64,000 bases of DNA, taken from the NCBI RefSeq assembly GCF_003534205.1, contig NZ_CP011102.1, positions 511,001 through 575,000 on the forward strand, read 5' to 3'. Under the pieces are notes generated by a model. That model was given only the letters and a program-made list of their open reading frames with translations. It did no database searches and had not been told where the DNA came from. This stretch comes from Listeria weihenstephanensis. GTDB lineage: Bacteria > Bacillota > Bacilli > Lactobacillales > Listeriaceae. The first letter of the stretch is position 1. Every line of letters starts with the position of its first letter. The position numbers were made by a program, and so were the translations under genes. Positions 49,708 to 58,845 of the stretch are shown in pieces.

Positions 49708-51159
49708 ATGGGGATTATGGGGATTTTATTGATTGTGTTATTAGTGATTAACGTATTATTCGCGGCAGTCATGGTTTTCTTAGAAAGACGTGACACAGCA
49801 GCGACGTGGGCTTGGTTACTAGTATTGACATTTATACCTGTTATTGGCTTTATTATATATTTAATATTTGGTCGTAAGTTGTCGCATCGCAAAATTTTTG
49901 ACTGGAAAGGCCAAGAGAAAATTGGATTGCGGGAATCAACGGATAATCAGATTAGCATGATTAGGCAACAGGAGTTTCCGTTTAGTGAGCGTAATGTCGC
50001 GAAGCATCGGGATCTTATTTATTTATTACTTGTTAATGATGGCGCGATTTTAACGCAAGATAATGATGTTACGATTTATACAGATGGACATGAGAAATTC
50101 GATGCGTTAATGAAAGATATTGAGGCAGCGACGGATCATATTCATTTGATTTATTATATTATTCATTCGGATATGTTGGGAAAACGTTTGAAAAGTGCGT
50201 TGATTAAGAAGGCGGAAGAAGGGCTCGATGTGCGTGTGATTTATGACGCGATGGGTTGCAGAACTACGAAAAAATCTTTTTGGAATGACTTGAAGCAACA
50301 TGGTGTCAAAGTTTGGCCGTTTTTCCCCTCAAAATTACCGTTGATTAATTTCCGTTTAAATTATCGGAATCACCGGAAGTTGGCAATAATTGATGGAGAA
50401 ATTGGCTATATTGGTGGCTTTAATGTCGGGGATGAGTATTTAGGGCTTGATGATAGCTTTGGTTATTGGCGTGATACACATCTTCGGGTTCGCGGAAAAG
50501 CGGTTTATGCGATGCAGACGCGTTACATTATGGATTGGAATTCGGCGTCTTCTACAAGTCAGAAGTTAGATTATCAAACACGTTATTTCCCGTCGTTTCA
50601 TGGAAAGGGTCATACGAGTATGCAAATTGTATCAAGTGGGCCGGATTCTGAATGGCAGCAAATCAAGAATGGTTACATTAAAATGATTAGCTCGGCGAAG
50701 AAGTCGATTTATTTGCAGTCGCCGTACATTATTCCTGACGCGAGTTTGTTAGAAGCGCTTAAAATTGCGTCGCTGTCCGGTGTTGACGTCAGGTTGATGA
50801 TTCCAAATAAACCGGATCATGCATTTGTTTACCGAGCGACGACAAGTTATTGTGGCGAATTGATTGAATCAGGAGCGAAAGTTTACATCTATGATAATGG
50901 ATTTATTCATGCTAAAACACTTGTTGTTGATGGGGAAATTGCGTCGGTTGGGACTGCAAATATGGATTTTCGTAGTTTTAGATTAAATTTTGAAGTCAAT
51001 GCTTTTATGTACGAGAAAAAAATAGCGCAGAAATTAGAGGATATTTTCTTACAAGATATTTTAAAATCGTATCAGTTAACGGCAGAATTATATGCGGAGC
51101 GATCGTTTTGGATTAAGGTGAAAGAAGCGGTGTCACGTTTACTGTCTCCGATACTATAA
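49708..51159 (+). CDS. cls: Cardiolipin synthase
   Basis: 483 residues, phospholipase D superfamily; condenses two phosphatidylglycerols to cardiolipin. Two N-terminal transmembrane helices (about 4-22 and 33-53) and two HKD motifs: NHRKLAIIDGEIGYIGGFN (about 223-241) and IHAKTLVVDGEIASVGTANMD (about 403-423). GGGAGG precedes the ATG. The next gene starts 12 bp after the stop and is probably cotranscribed. Confidence 0.96.
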   Translation: MGIMGILLIVLLVINVLFAAVMVFLERRDTAATWAWLLVLTFIPVIGFIIYLIFGRKLSHRKIFDWKGQEKIGLRESTDNQISMIRQQEFPFSERNVAKHRDLIYLLLVNDGAILTQDNDVTIYTDGHEKFDALMKDIEAATDHIHLIYYIIHSDMLGKRLKSALIKKAEEGLDVRVIYDAMGCRTTKKSFWNDLKQHGVKVWPFFPSKLPLINFRLNYRNHRKLAIIDGEIGYIGGFNVGDEYLGLDDSFGYWRDTHLRVRGKAVYAMQTRYIMDWNSASSTSQKLDYQTRYFPSFHGKGHTSMQIVSSGPDSEWQQIKNGYIKMISSAKKSIYLQSPYIIPDASLLEALKIASLSGVDVRLMIPNKPDHAFVYRATTSYCGELIESGAKVYIYDNGFIHAKTLVVDGEIASVGTANMDFRSFRLNFEVNAFMYEKKIAQKLEDIFLQDILKSYQLTAELYAERSFWIKVKEAVSRLLSPIL

Positions 51160-51171
51160 GAGGTGAATGGA

Positions 51172-52347
51172 ATGGATATTATGCTAGAAATTCTAAAAGG
51201 AATCGGGAGTTTGTTTTTGCAACCGGCATTTTATGTGTCGATTTTGATTGTTATTATTGCTGGATTTAGTCGAATCAAAGCAGAACGGAAGTCATTTCAT
51301 GTGGGTATATACTCGCCATGGCAGGAACTAAAAGGCTTCTTTGGTTTGGGCATTATATTTGGACTGGTCATATCGGTGGTCATGTTCTTTATCGGATTTA
51401 CGCTGACAATTGGATGGATTGCGATCTTTAATGTGGTGTTGATTGTCCTCTTACTTATCGGCTTATTTAGAATGACATCAACAGCCTACACGATTGGTAT
51501 TGCTAGTTTAGTATATTACGCGGCCTACTATTTCGATTGGCAGTTAGCGCCGTTTGAAGATAAAATGTTACCAATTAGTAATTTATATATCGATAATTTC
51601 ATGATTGCTATTGTGTTTGTGTTGGCTTTGTTGCTCGCCGTCGAGGCTTTTTTAATTCAGTTTTCTGGTGCGAATAATGCTTCGCCGATGTTACGCAAAA
51701 GTGGGCGTGGTAAGTTGATTGGCGCATTTCAGTTAAGACGTTTATGGTTATTACCACTGGTTTGCTTCATTCCAGGACATGGTTTTGCAGCCATTTTTGA
51801 TTGGTGGCCGATCTTTCAAATTGGGAATCAGACGTTTTCGCTTATGATTTTACCGGTTGTTATTGGCTTTCAGCAGCAAGTTCAGACGCAATTGCCAGAA
51901 CAAGCAACGCATAAAATTGCAGTGAAGGTGACGAGTTTGGCGATTATGATTGCGCTGATTGGTGTTGGTAGTATTGTGATGCCAGTCCTTAGTTTAGTGG
52001 CATTTGTTGTCGCAATTGTTGGACGTTTTTGGATTTCATATCGCCATCGTAGTGACGAGAAACGAGCTTCGTTTAAATTTACACCGCAACCTGAGGGTAT
52101 TATGATTTTAGGTTCTCGGGAAAATACGCCGGGAAGTCGGATGGAAATTTCGGCAGGGGAAATGATTTTAGAAGCGAACGGGAAACCTGTGACGAATCGT
52201 GAGGAGTTGTATGAGGCGTTAAATGAGAATCGTGCGTATTGTAAGTTGAAGGTGCGCGATAATAATGGTGAGCCACGGATCGTGCAAACGGCGATACATG
52301 AAGAGGATTCTTTTGAGTTAGGACTTTTCATGGTGGAGGCGAAATAA
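51172..52347 (+). CDS. minJ: PDZ-domain membrane protein, MinJ-like
   Basis: 391 residues from ATG 51172 (AGAGGTGA five bases upstream; an in-frame GTG at 51163 lies in that site). Seven or eight transmembrane helices (about 8-280) and a C-terminal PDZ domain (about 300-391, EGIMILGSRENTPGSRMEISAGEMILEANGKPV). This is the topology of Bacillus MinJ, which links DivIVA to MinD in division-site selection and is likewise encoded near ftsEX. The functional assignment rests on topology and location. Confidence 0.78.
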   Translation: MDIMLEILKGIGSLFLQPAFYVSILIVIIAGFSRIKAERKSFHVGIYSPWQELKGFFGLGIIFGLVISVVMFFIGFTLTIGWIAIFNVVLIVLLLIGLFRMTSTAYTIGIASLVYYAAYYFDWQLAPFEDKMLPISNLYIDNFMIAIVFVLALLLAVEAFLIQFSGANNASPMLRKSGRGKLIGAFQLRRLWLLPLVCFIPGHGFAAIFDWWPIFQIGNQTFSLMILPVVIGFQQQVQTQLPEQATHKIAVKVTSLAIMIALIGVGSIVMPVLSLVAFVVAIVGRFWISYRHRSDEKRASFKFTPQPEGIMILGSRENTPGSRMEISAGEMILEANGKPVTNREELYEALNENRAYCKLKVRDNNGEPRIVQTAIHEEDSFELGLFMVEAK

Positions 52348-52491
52348 GGACGCTGATTTTTAAGATTGTGTAAAGCTCGCTACTTTTCTACCCAATAAAG
52401 GTAAAATCGTGATATATTTTAGTGGAAGACTACATAACAAGTTGTGACAAGGTTGTAAATGTCGCGCGTTATGAATGGGGAGGAAATTGCA

Positions 52492-53205
52492 TTGACCAAG
52501 ATTTTAGTAGTGGATGACGAGTCTTCTATTGTAACTTTACTGCAATTTAACATTGAAAAAGCTGGATTTGATGTTGTGACGGCGGAAGATGGTAGAACGG
52601 GTTATGAACTGGCGCTATCGGAAAAGCCAGATTTGATTGTGCTAGATTTAATGTTGCCAGAAATGGATGGGATTGAGGTCTGCAAACAATTGCGACAAGA
52701 TAAGGTGGAGACTCCGATCTTGATGTTAACAGCAAAAGATGATGAGTTGGATAAAATTATTGGCTTGGAGCTTGGCGCGGATGATTATTTGACGAAACCA
52801 TTTAGTCCTCGTGAGGTTGTAGCGCGAATTAAGGCTATCCTTCGACGGAGTGCTGGGAAAGCGGCGGAGCCTGATGTGGAAGAACCGGTGCAAGAAAAGG
52901 CGCTACATGTTGGGGAATTGAAGATTTTGACGGAGAGTTATGAAGTTTATTTGCAAGATGAACTGCTTGATTTGACGCCGAAAGAATTTGAGTTGCTCGT
53001 TTATTTGGCGAATCATCGCGGAAAAGTATTTTCACGAGATCAGTTACTTGATGCTGTTTGGAATTATGATTATATTGGGGAAACGCGGATCGTGGATGTT
53101 CACGTGAGTCATTTACGTGATAAAATCGAGGTGGACACGAAGCAACCGCAATATATTAAGACGATTCGCGGTTTTGGGTATAAGATGGAGAACGTGAAGT
53201 CATGA
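52492..53205 (+). CDS. phoP: Phosphate-responsive regulator PhoP
   Basis: OmpR-family response regulator, 237 residues. Receiver domain with phospho-acceptor D52 (IVLDLMLPEMDG) and K in YLTKPFSPRE; winged helix at about 145-235 (LTPKEFELLVYLANHRGKVFSRDQLL, VDVHVSHLRDKIE). The TTG at 52492 is chosen since GGGGAGG is 8 bp upstream and MTKILVVDDE is the conserved N-terminus; an ATG 33 bases earlier has no good ribosome site. ATGA overlap with phoR. Its target, a Pho box, lies before pstS. Confidence 0.96.
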   Translation: MTKILVVDDESSIVTLLQFNIEKAGFDVVTAEDGRTGYELALSEKPDLIVLDLMLPEMDGIEVCKQLRQDKVETPILMLTAKDDELDKIIGLELGADDYLTKPFSPREVVARIKAILRRSAGKAAEPDVEEPVQEKALHVGELKILTESYEVYLQDELLDLTPKEFELLVYLANHRGKVFSRDQLLDAVWNYDYIGETRIVDVHVSHLRDKIEVDTKQPQYIKTIRGFGYKMENVKS

Positions 53206-54974
53206 AGAAGTTATGGCTGAAAATTGGACTGTCATTTTTCGTGCTATTTTTCATTGTAATGGTGATTGTTGGCTTGATTTCTGGAGAGCTAATGAAGGGC
53301 GTTTACATGAACATGAAAGAAAACCAGTTGCAGGATGATGCGAAAATCTTGCTGACAACGACCAAGTTGGAAGATATTGATTTGGACCAAGATGCGGATA
53401 AAATTCAGGCAGATTTAGTGCCACTGGAGGATAAAATCGATGCGCGGATTACTGTGATTGATCAGTCTGGTCATGTGGTGGCGGATACGAAGGAAGATCC
53501 ACACGAGTTGGGCAGCCATATGAACCGTCCTGAGGTACAGGAAGTATTAAAGCAGGGAAAAGATGTTGGGATTGCAACGCGAAAAAGTTCAACGCTTGGT
53601 TATAGTATGCTTTATGTGGCGGTTCCAATTACGCATAATGGCGTGACAGATGGTGTTTTACGAATCTCGATTTCTCTTGAGTCCGTTGAAAATGCGGTAC
53701 ATCAATTATGGCTCAGCTTAACACTTGTATTCGGCTTGGCGCTTGTGTTCATTGGATTTATTAGTGCCTTTATTGCGCGGCGAATTACGAGACCGGTGAA
53801 TGAAATCATTGATGTGTCGATGGATTTGGCGAATAATCGTTATTATAGCCGAATTACTGGGAAAACGAGTGGGGAACTGCAGGACCTCTCACTTAGCGTC
53901 AATCAGTTAGCGCAGAGTCTTGAGAAGCAGATGCAGGAAATTGAACTTAATCAGCAACGACTTAGCGGGATTGTGCAGAATTTAGTGAGCGGGGTCATGT
54001 TAATTGATCAGCGGAAACTAATTGTGATGACGAACCCGATGATGGAACAAATTATTGGCGAAAAAGACCTCACGGGAAAAGCCTATTTTGAAGTGTTAAA
54101 AAGCTTTGCCTTGACGCAACTTGTGGATCAATGTTTGGAGAAAAAGGCGTTCCAACAAGAAGAAATTACGATTTATTTCCCACGTGAGCTGATTTTGGAT
54201 GCCAATGTCTCGCCAATTTTATCAAAGACGGGAAATGTGACGGGGGTTATTTTGTTACTGCATGATATTACTGAAATTAGGCGGCTTGAAAATGTCCGTT
54301 CAGAATTTGTCGCCAATGTCTCGCATGAATTGAAAACGCCAGTTACAGCGCTAAAAGGATTTGCCGAAACGCTGTTGGATGGCGCGATGTATGATGAGGT
54401 GTTGTTGAAGAAATTCCTAACAATTATCAAAGAAGAGAGTGACCGTTTGCACCGCTTAATTATGGATATTTTAGAGTTATCGCGCATTGAGCAGAAACAC
54501 GTGTCGATGAATCTGGAGCAGGTAGACGTGGAAGATGTTGTGATTGCGACGATGGACACGATTCGACCAATGGCTGTGGAAAAGGAGATTCAACTCGTGC
54601 CTCCAATTTTAGAGAAACCAATTGTCATTCACGCAGAACGCGATCGATTGCAGCAGATTTTGATCAATCTAATTTCGAATGCGATCGTGTACACGCCTCA
54701 AAATGGGGAAGTTCGGGTTGGTGTGATAGAAAATGAGGCGAATGATACGATATCCATCACGGTGACGGATAATGGAATCGGAATACCTGTCAAAGATATT
54801 GATCGTATTTTTGAACGTTTTTATCGGGTTGACCGGGCACGCAGCCGCCATTCTGGTGGAACAGGGCTTGGACTTTCGATTGTGAAGCACATTGTGGAAA
54901 GTTGCGGAGGTCAGATTCAGGTCGAAAGTATCGAGGGATCTGGTACAACATTTACTGTGACGCTGCCTAAATAA
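53202..54974 (+). CDS. phoR: Sensor histidine kinase PhoR
   Basis: 590 residues. Transmembrane helices at about 8-28 and 170-190 flank an extracellular sensor region; then HAMP (about 190-245), a PAS domain (about 250-355), the HisKA domain with H375 in FVANVSHELKTPVTAL, and the HATPase domain (NLISNAIVYTP, DNGIGIPVKDIDRIFERFYRVD, GGTGLGLSIVKHIVE). Responds to cell-surface or phosphate status through PstSCAB-PhoU. Terminator after the stop. Confidence 0.96.
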   Translation: MKKLWLKIGLSFFVLFFIVMVIVGLISGELMKGVYMNMKENQLQDDAKILLTTTKLEDIDLDQDADKIQADLVPLEDKIDARITVIDQSGHVVADTKEDPHELGSHMNRPEVQEVLKQGKDVGIATRKSSTLGYSMLYVAVPITHNGVTDGVLRISISLESVENAVHQLWLSLTLVFGLALVFIGFISAFIARRITRPVNEIIDVSMDLANNRYYSRITGKTSGELQDLSLSVNQLAQSLEKQMQEIELNQQRLSGIVQNLVSGVMLIDQRKLIVMTNPMMEQIIGEKDLTGKAYFEVLKSFALTQLVDQCLEKKAFQQEEITIYFPRELILDANVSPILSKTGNVTGVILLLHDITEIRRLENVRSEFVANVSHELKTPVTALKGFAETLLDGAMYDEVLLKKFLTIIKEESDRLHRLIMDILELSRIEQKHVSMNLEQVDVEDVVIATMDTIRPMAVEKEIQLVPPILEKPIVIHAERDRLQQILINLISNAIVYTPQNGEVRVGVIENEANDTISITVTDNGIGIPVKDIDRIFERFYRVDRARSRHSGGTGLGLSIVKHIVESCGGQIQVESIEGSGTTFTVTLPK

Positions 54975-54980
54975 AAATGT

Positions 54981-55014
54981 AACGCAAGTCGTGATTTTAG
55001 CGGCTTGCGTTTTT
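54981..55014 (+). terminator. Terminator after phoR
   Basis: AACGCAAGTCG (54981-54991) pairs with CGGCTTGCGTT (55001-55011, one G-T pair), followed by T. Confidence 0.88.
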
Positions 55015-55086
55015 CTTTACATAAAATCCACCTTCCGACTGCCCATTTTGCGGTCTTTTTGTCATTTTCTGATAAAGAAATTTACA

Positions 55087-55151
55087 TAATCATCATCTTT
55101 ACATTCTCTTAACATTAGCTACACATCACCTTAATCCAGAAGAGGTATAGT
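55087..55151 (+). promoter_or_regulatory. pstS: Pho box and promoter of the pst operon
   Basis: Four hexamers at 11-bp spacing: TAATCA (55087), TTTACA (55098), TTAACA (55109), TACACA (55120), each separated by 5 bp. TATAGT at 55146-55151 is a good -10, with no -35 hexamer; the last repeat ends 20 bp before it. This is the layout of PhoP-activated promoters in Bacillus (TT(A/T)ACA repeats every 11 bp in the -35 zone). Confidence 0.85.
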
Positions 55152-55193
55152 AGGTTTGTAAGTTAAATCGATAAAAAAGGTGGTTTACAGTTT

Positions 55194-56099
55194 ATGAAGA
55201 AGAGATTTTTAGGAATAGTAGCTGTTATTGCAGCATTCACAATGATTATAGCTGGATGTGGGAATTCAAGTACATCATCAGATAAGGCAAATGGAAATGC
55301 GGGCAGTAAGGAAGTTTCTGGTTCGATCACGGCGGTTGGTTCAACAGCATTGCAACCTCTAGTTGAAGCAGCTTCGAAACAATATACAGCTGAAAATCCT
55401 AAAGCACAAATCAACGTGCAAGGTGGCGGATCTGGAACTGGCCTAACACAAGTGCAACAAGGCGCAGTAGATATCGGCAACTCGGATGTTTTCGCTGAAG
55501 AAAAAGATGGCGTTGACGCTTCAAAATTAGTAGACCACAGAGTCGCAGTAGTCGGCATGGCACCAGTTGTTAACAAAGATGTTGGCGTGAAAAACATTTC
55601 AAAACAACAATTAATCGACATCTTCACTGGCAAAATTACAAACTGGAAAGATGTTGGCGGTAAAGACGAGAAAATTACCATCATCAACCGTGCAGAAGGA
55701 AGCGGAACACGCGCAACTTTTGAAAAATGGGGCTTAGATGGTGCGACTCCAATTAAAGCGCAAGAACAAGATTCCTCAGGTACCGTTCGCAAAATCGTAA
55801 GCGAAACACCAGGAGCTATCAGTTACCTAGCTTTCTCTTACATTGACGATTCGATCCAAGGACTTTCACTTGATAATGTAGAGCCGAAAGAAGAAAACGT
55901 AGCAACAAACGATTGGAAGATTTGGGCTTACGAACATATGTACACAAACGGTGAAGCAAAAGGACTTACGAAAACATTCTTAAGCTACATCACTAGTAAA
56001 GACGTTCAAAATGACTTAGTACCGCAACTAGGTTACCAATCGATTCACTCGATGAAAGTCGAACGTGATTCTAAAGGAAATGTGACAGAAGTTAAATAA
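55194..56099 (+). CDS. pstS: Phosphate ABC transporter substrate-binding lipoprotein
   Basis: 301 residues. Lipoprotein signal peptide with lipobox IAGC and lipidated C22, then a Ser-rich linker. The mature domain starts SGSITAVGSTALQPLVEAAS and has the phosphate-binding segments GGGSGTGLTQVQQGAVDIGNSD and NRAEGSGTRATFEKW. AAGGTGG precedes the ATG. First gene of the operon and directly behind the Pho box. 101 bp separate it from pstC, and that gap may hold a stem-loop (CAAAC/GTTTG near 56147-56158). Confidence 0.97.
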   Translation: MKKRFLGIVAVIAAFTMIIAGCGNSSTSSDKANGNAGSKEVSGSITAVGSTALQPLVEAASKQYTAENPKAQINVQGGGSGTGLTQVQQGAVDIGNSDVFAEEKDGVDASKLVDHRVAVVGMAPVVNKDVGVKNISKQQLIDIFTGKITNWKDVGGKDEKITIINRAEGSGTRATFEKWGLDGATPIKAQEQDSSGTVRKIVSETPGAISYLAFSYIDDSIQGLSLDNVEPKEENVATNDWKIWAYEHMYTNGEAKGLTKTFLSYITSKDVQNDLVPQLGYQSIHSMKVERDSKGNVTEVK

Positions 56100-56200
56100 A
56101 AAAGTAAATTGGGGAAGGCGTCTGCTTCTAAATATAGAGGTGGGCGCAAACCCGTTTGTTGGGGATAAGTAGAACTCAGCATCGGAAAGGAGTTTAGACA

Positions 56201-57121
56201 GTGGAAGCAAGAGAAAAAGCCTTAACGCAAACTTCCAAAAAAGCCCGTCTTGAAAAAAGAGGGAAAATCATAACATTTATCTGCATCAGCATCATGGTGA
56301 TTGCAGCGGCGTCCATTCTTTTCTTTGTTATCTCAAAAGGACTCGCCACATTCTTTGTAAATAATGTTTCGTTTGTCGATTTTATCACAGGGACAGACTG
56401 GAATCCTTCTAAAACAGACGCAGCTGGAAATCCACTCGTTGGCGCCTTGCCGATGATTCTTGGTTCTTTTGGTGTCACGTTACTCGCAGCTTGTATTGCT
56501 GCACCGCTCGCGATTGGCGCTGCTATTTTTATGGTAGAAATATCGCCTAAATTCGGTAAGAAAATTTTGCAACCAGTTATGGAGTTGCTTGTTGGGATTC
56601 CGTCCGTAGTTTACGGGTTTATCGGACTCAGCGTTGTTGTTCCATTTATTCGGGAACATATTTCAGGAAGTGGTTTTGGGATTGCAGCGGCGACCGCGGT
56701 TTTGACCGTCATGATTTTGCCGACTGTGACCAGTTTGACAGTGGATGCGATTCAATCGGTACCACGTCATTATCGTGAGGCTTCGCTTGCGCTTGGTGCA
56801 ACGCGTTGGCAGACGATTTGGAAAGTTATTTTGCGCAGTGCACGACCTGGTATTTTGACCGCCGTTGTTTTCGGAATGGCGCGCGCGTTTGGTGAAGCAC
56901 TTGCTGTACAAATGGTTATCGGAAACTCCGTGGTTATCCCGACTTCGTTATTCGAACCGGCCTCCACGTTAACTAGTATTTTAACAATGGGAATGGGAAA
57001 TACCGTGATGGGGACGCTTGATAATAACGTGCTTTGGTCACTGGCAATGGTGCTACTTGCGATGTCACTATTCTTTATCATAATGATCCGCTTCATCGGG
57101 CGTAGGAGGAAAGTCAAATGA
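56201..57121 (+). CDS. pstC: Phosphate ABC transporter permease PstC
   Basis: 306 residues, six transmembrane helices. The EAA-type loop that contacts PstB is EASLALGATRWQTIWKVILRSARPGILTAV. The start is GTG at 56201 with GGAAAGGAG upstream. It overlaps pstA by four bases (ATGA). Confidence 0.96.
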   Translation: MEAREKALTQTSKKARLEKRGKIITFICISIMVIAAASILFFVISKGLATFFVNNVSFVDFITGTDWNPSKTDAAGNPLVGALPMILGSFGVTLLAACIAAPLAIGAAIFMVEISPKFGKKILQPVMELLVGIPSVVYGFIGLSVVVPFIREHISGSGFGIAAATAVLTVMILPTVTSLTVDAIQSVPRHYREASLALGATRWQTIWKVILRSARPGILTAVVFGMARAFGEALAVQMVIGNSVVIPTSLFEPASTLTSILTMGMGNTVMGTLDNNVLWSLAMVLLAMSLFFIIMIRFIGRRRKVK

Positions 57122-58002
57122 ATGTAAAAACAAAAGATAAAATCGCGACATCGGTATTCTATCTAATCGCGATTCTCATAGTTGTCATTCTGGCTGGGCT
57201 CCTGGGTTATATCCTAGTTCAAGGCGTGCCACATTTAAGTTGGCATTTCCTCACTTCCCCACCAGAGTCATTTAAAGCAGGCGGCGGGATCGGCCCAGAA
57301 ATCTGGAATTCCTTCTACATGCTGTTCATTACGATGCTTTTATCTGTGCCAATCGCGCTCGGAGCTGGTATCTACATGGCAGAATACGCCCGCAAAAATT
57401 GGATCACAGACTTTATTCGGACAACTATCGAAGTCTTATCTTCCTTACCATCGATCGTTGTTGGTTTGTTCGGATTCTTAATTTTCGTATTGCAGATGGG
57501 TTGGAGTTTCTCGGTTATTTCCGGTGCTTTGACGTTAACCATCTTTAATCTACCTTTACTTATCCGCGTTATCGAGGAAGCGCTCAATGCGATTCCAAGT
57601 GCTCAACGAGAAGCAGGGCTAGCGCTAGGTTTGTCACGCTGGGAAACGATCACGCGTGTACTAGTTCCAGCCGCATTACCTGCGATCGTGACGGGCGTCA
57701 TTCTAGCCGCTGGACGTGTCTTCGGTGAAGCAGCAGCATTAATCTACACGGCAGGACAAAGTACGCCGGCGCTTAATTTTGGCGATTGGAATCCGATGAA
57801 TCCAACATCACCGCTCAACATTTTCCGCCCAGCAGAAACACTCGCCGTTCACATTTGGAAAATTAATGGGGAAGGAATCATGCCTGACGCTGCAGCAGTA
57901 TCCGCGGGAGCGTCCGCCGTACTCATTCTTTCCGTGCTACTTTTCAATATTTTAGCCCGCATTTTAGGGAAATACGTATTTAAAAAGATGACGTCTTCCT
58001 GA
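57118..58002 (+). CDS. pstA: Phosphate ABC transporter permease PstA
   Basis: 294 residues, six transmembrane helices, with the coupling loop REAGLALGLSRWETITRVLVPAALPAIVTG and the conserved AAALIYTAG segment. Partner of PstC in the membrane channel. Start coupled to pstC. Confidence 0.96.
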   Translation: MNVKTKDKIATSVFYLIAILIVVILAGLLGYILVQGVPHLSWHFLTSPPESFKAGGGIGPEIWNSFYMLFITMLLSVPIALGAGIYMAEYARKNWITDFIRTTIEVLSSLPSIVVGLFGFLIFVLQMGWSFSVISGALTLTIFNLPLLIRVIEEALNAIPSAQREAGLALGLSRWETITRVLVPAALPAIVTGVILAAGRVFGEAAALIYTAGQSTPALNFGDWNPMNPTSPLNIFRPAETLAVHIWKINGEGIMPDAAAVSAGASAVLILSVLLFNILARILGKYVFKKMTSS

Positions 58003-58029
58003 TTTGGCGGACAAAAGGAGTTTTGTATA

Positions 58030-58845
58030 ATGATGGCAACTACTAATATGTCGTTCGCACTAAACGAAGAAAAAGAGATCGTGACGGTAGGTGCGCCTGC
58101 AATGGCAACGAACGATTTACACGTCTATTACGGCGATAATCACGCGATCCAAGGTGTCGATTTAGAATTTCGCGAAAACCAAGTAACAGCGCTGATTGGT
58201 CCTTCTGGTTGTGGGAAATCGACCTACCTCCGCGCCTTGAATCGGATGAACGATGAGATTGATGGCTGTCGAATGGAAGGCGAAATTTTATATAACGGGA
58301 TTAACATTAACCGCAAAGAAGTCGATTTATACAACGTTCGTAAAGAAATTGGGATGGTATTTCAAAAGCCGAATCCATTTACAAAATCAATTTTTGAAAA
58401 TATTGCGTTTAGCTTAAAGCGCCATGGTATGAAAAATAAAGCCGAGCTTGCAGAACGTGTGGAGAAAAGCTTGCGCAGTGCGGCACTTTGGGATGAGGTC
58501 AAAGATGATCTAGGAAAAAGCGCGTTATCGCTATCTGGCGGTCAACAACAACGCCTATGTATTGCCCGCGCGATCGCGATGCAACCAGAAGTTCTACTAC
58601 TCGACGAACCAGCATCGGCGCTAGATCCAATTTCGACGAGCAAGATTGAGGATTTAATTCATGAGTTGAAGAAAAAATATACGATTATTATCGTTACACA
58701 CAATATGCAACAAGCCGCGCGCGTATCCGATTACACCGCCTTTTTCTATCTTGGAAAAGTGGTCGAAGTAAGCGATACAAAGACGCTGTTTACGAATCCG
58801 TCGAACAAGCAGACGCAGGATTATATTTCGGGGAATTTTGGGTAG
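58030..58845 (+). CDS. pstB1: Phosphate ABC transporter ATPase (first copy)
   Basis: 271 residues. Walker [10 protein letters not shown] (about 56-64), signature LSGGQQQR and Walker [14 protein letters not shown]. An N-terminal extension of about 20 residues ([21 protein letters not shown]) is longer than in the second copy. AAAGGAG precedes the ATG pair at 58030/58033. It is followed not by pstB2 but by a 680-bp repeat region. Confidence 0.96.
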   Translation: MMATTNMSFALNEEKEIVTVGAPAMATNDLHVYYGDNHAIQGVDLEFRENQVTALIGPSGCGKSTYLRALNRMNDEIDGCRMEGEILYNGININRKEVDLYNVRKEIGMVFQKPNPFTKSIFENIAFSLKRHGMKNKAELAERVEKSLRSAALWDEVKDDLGKSALSLSGGQQQRLCIARAIAMQPEVLLLDEPASALDPISTSKIEDLIHELKKKYTIIIVTHNMQQAARVSDYTAFFYLGKVVEVSDTKTLFTNPSNKQTQDYISGNFG

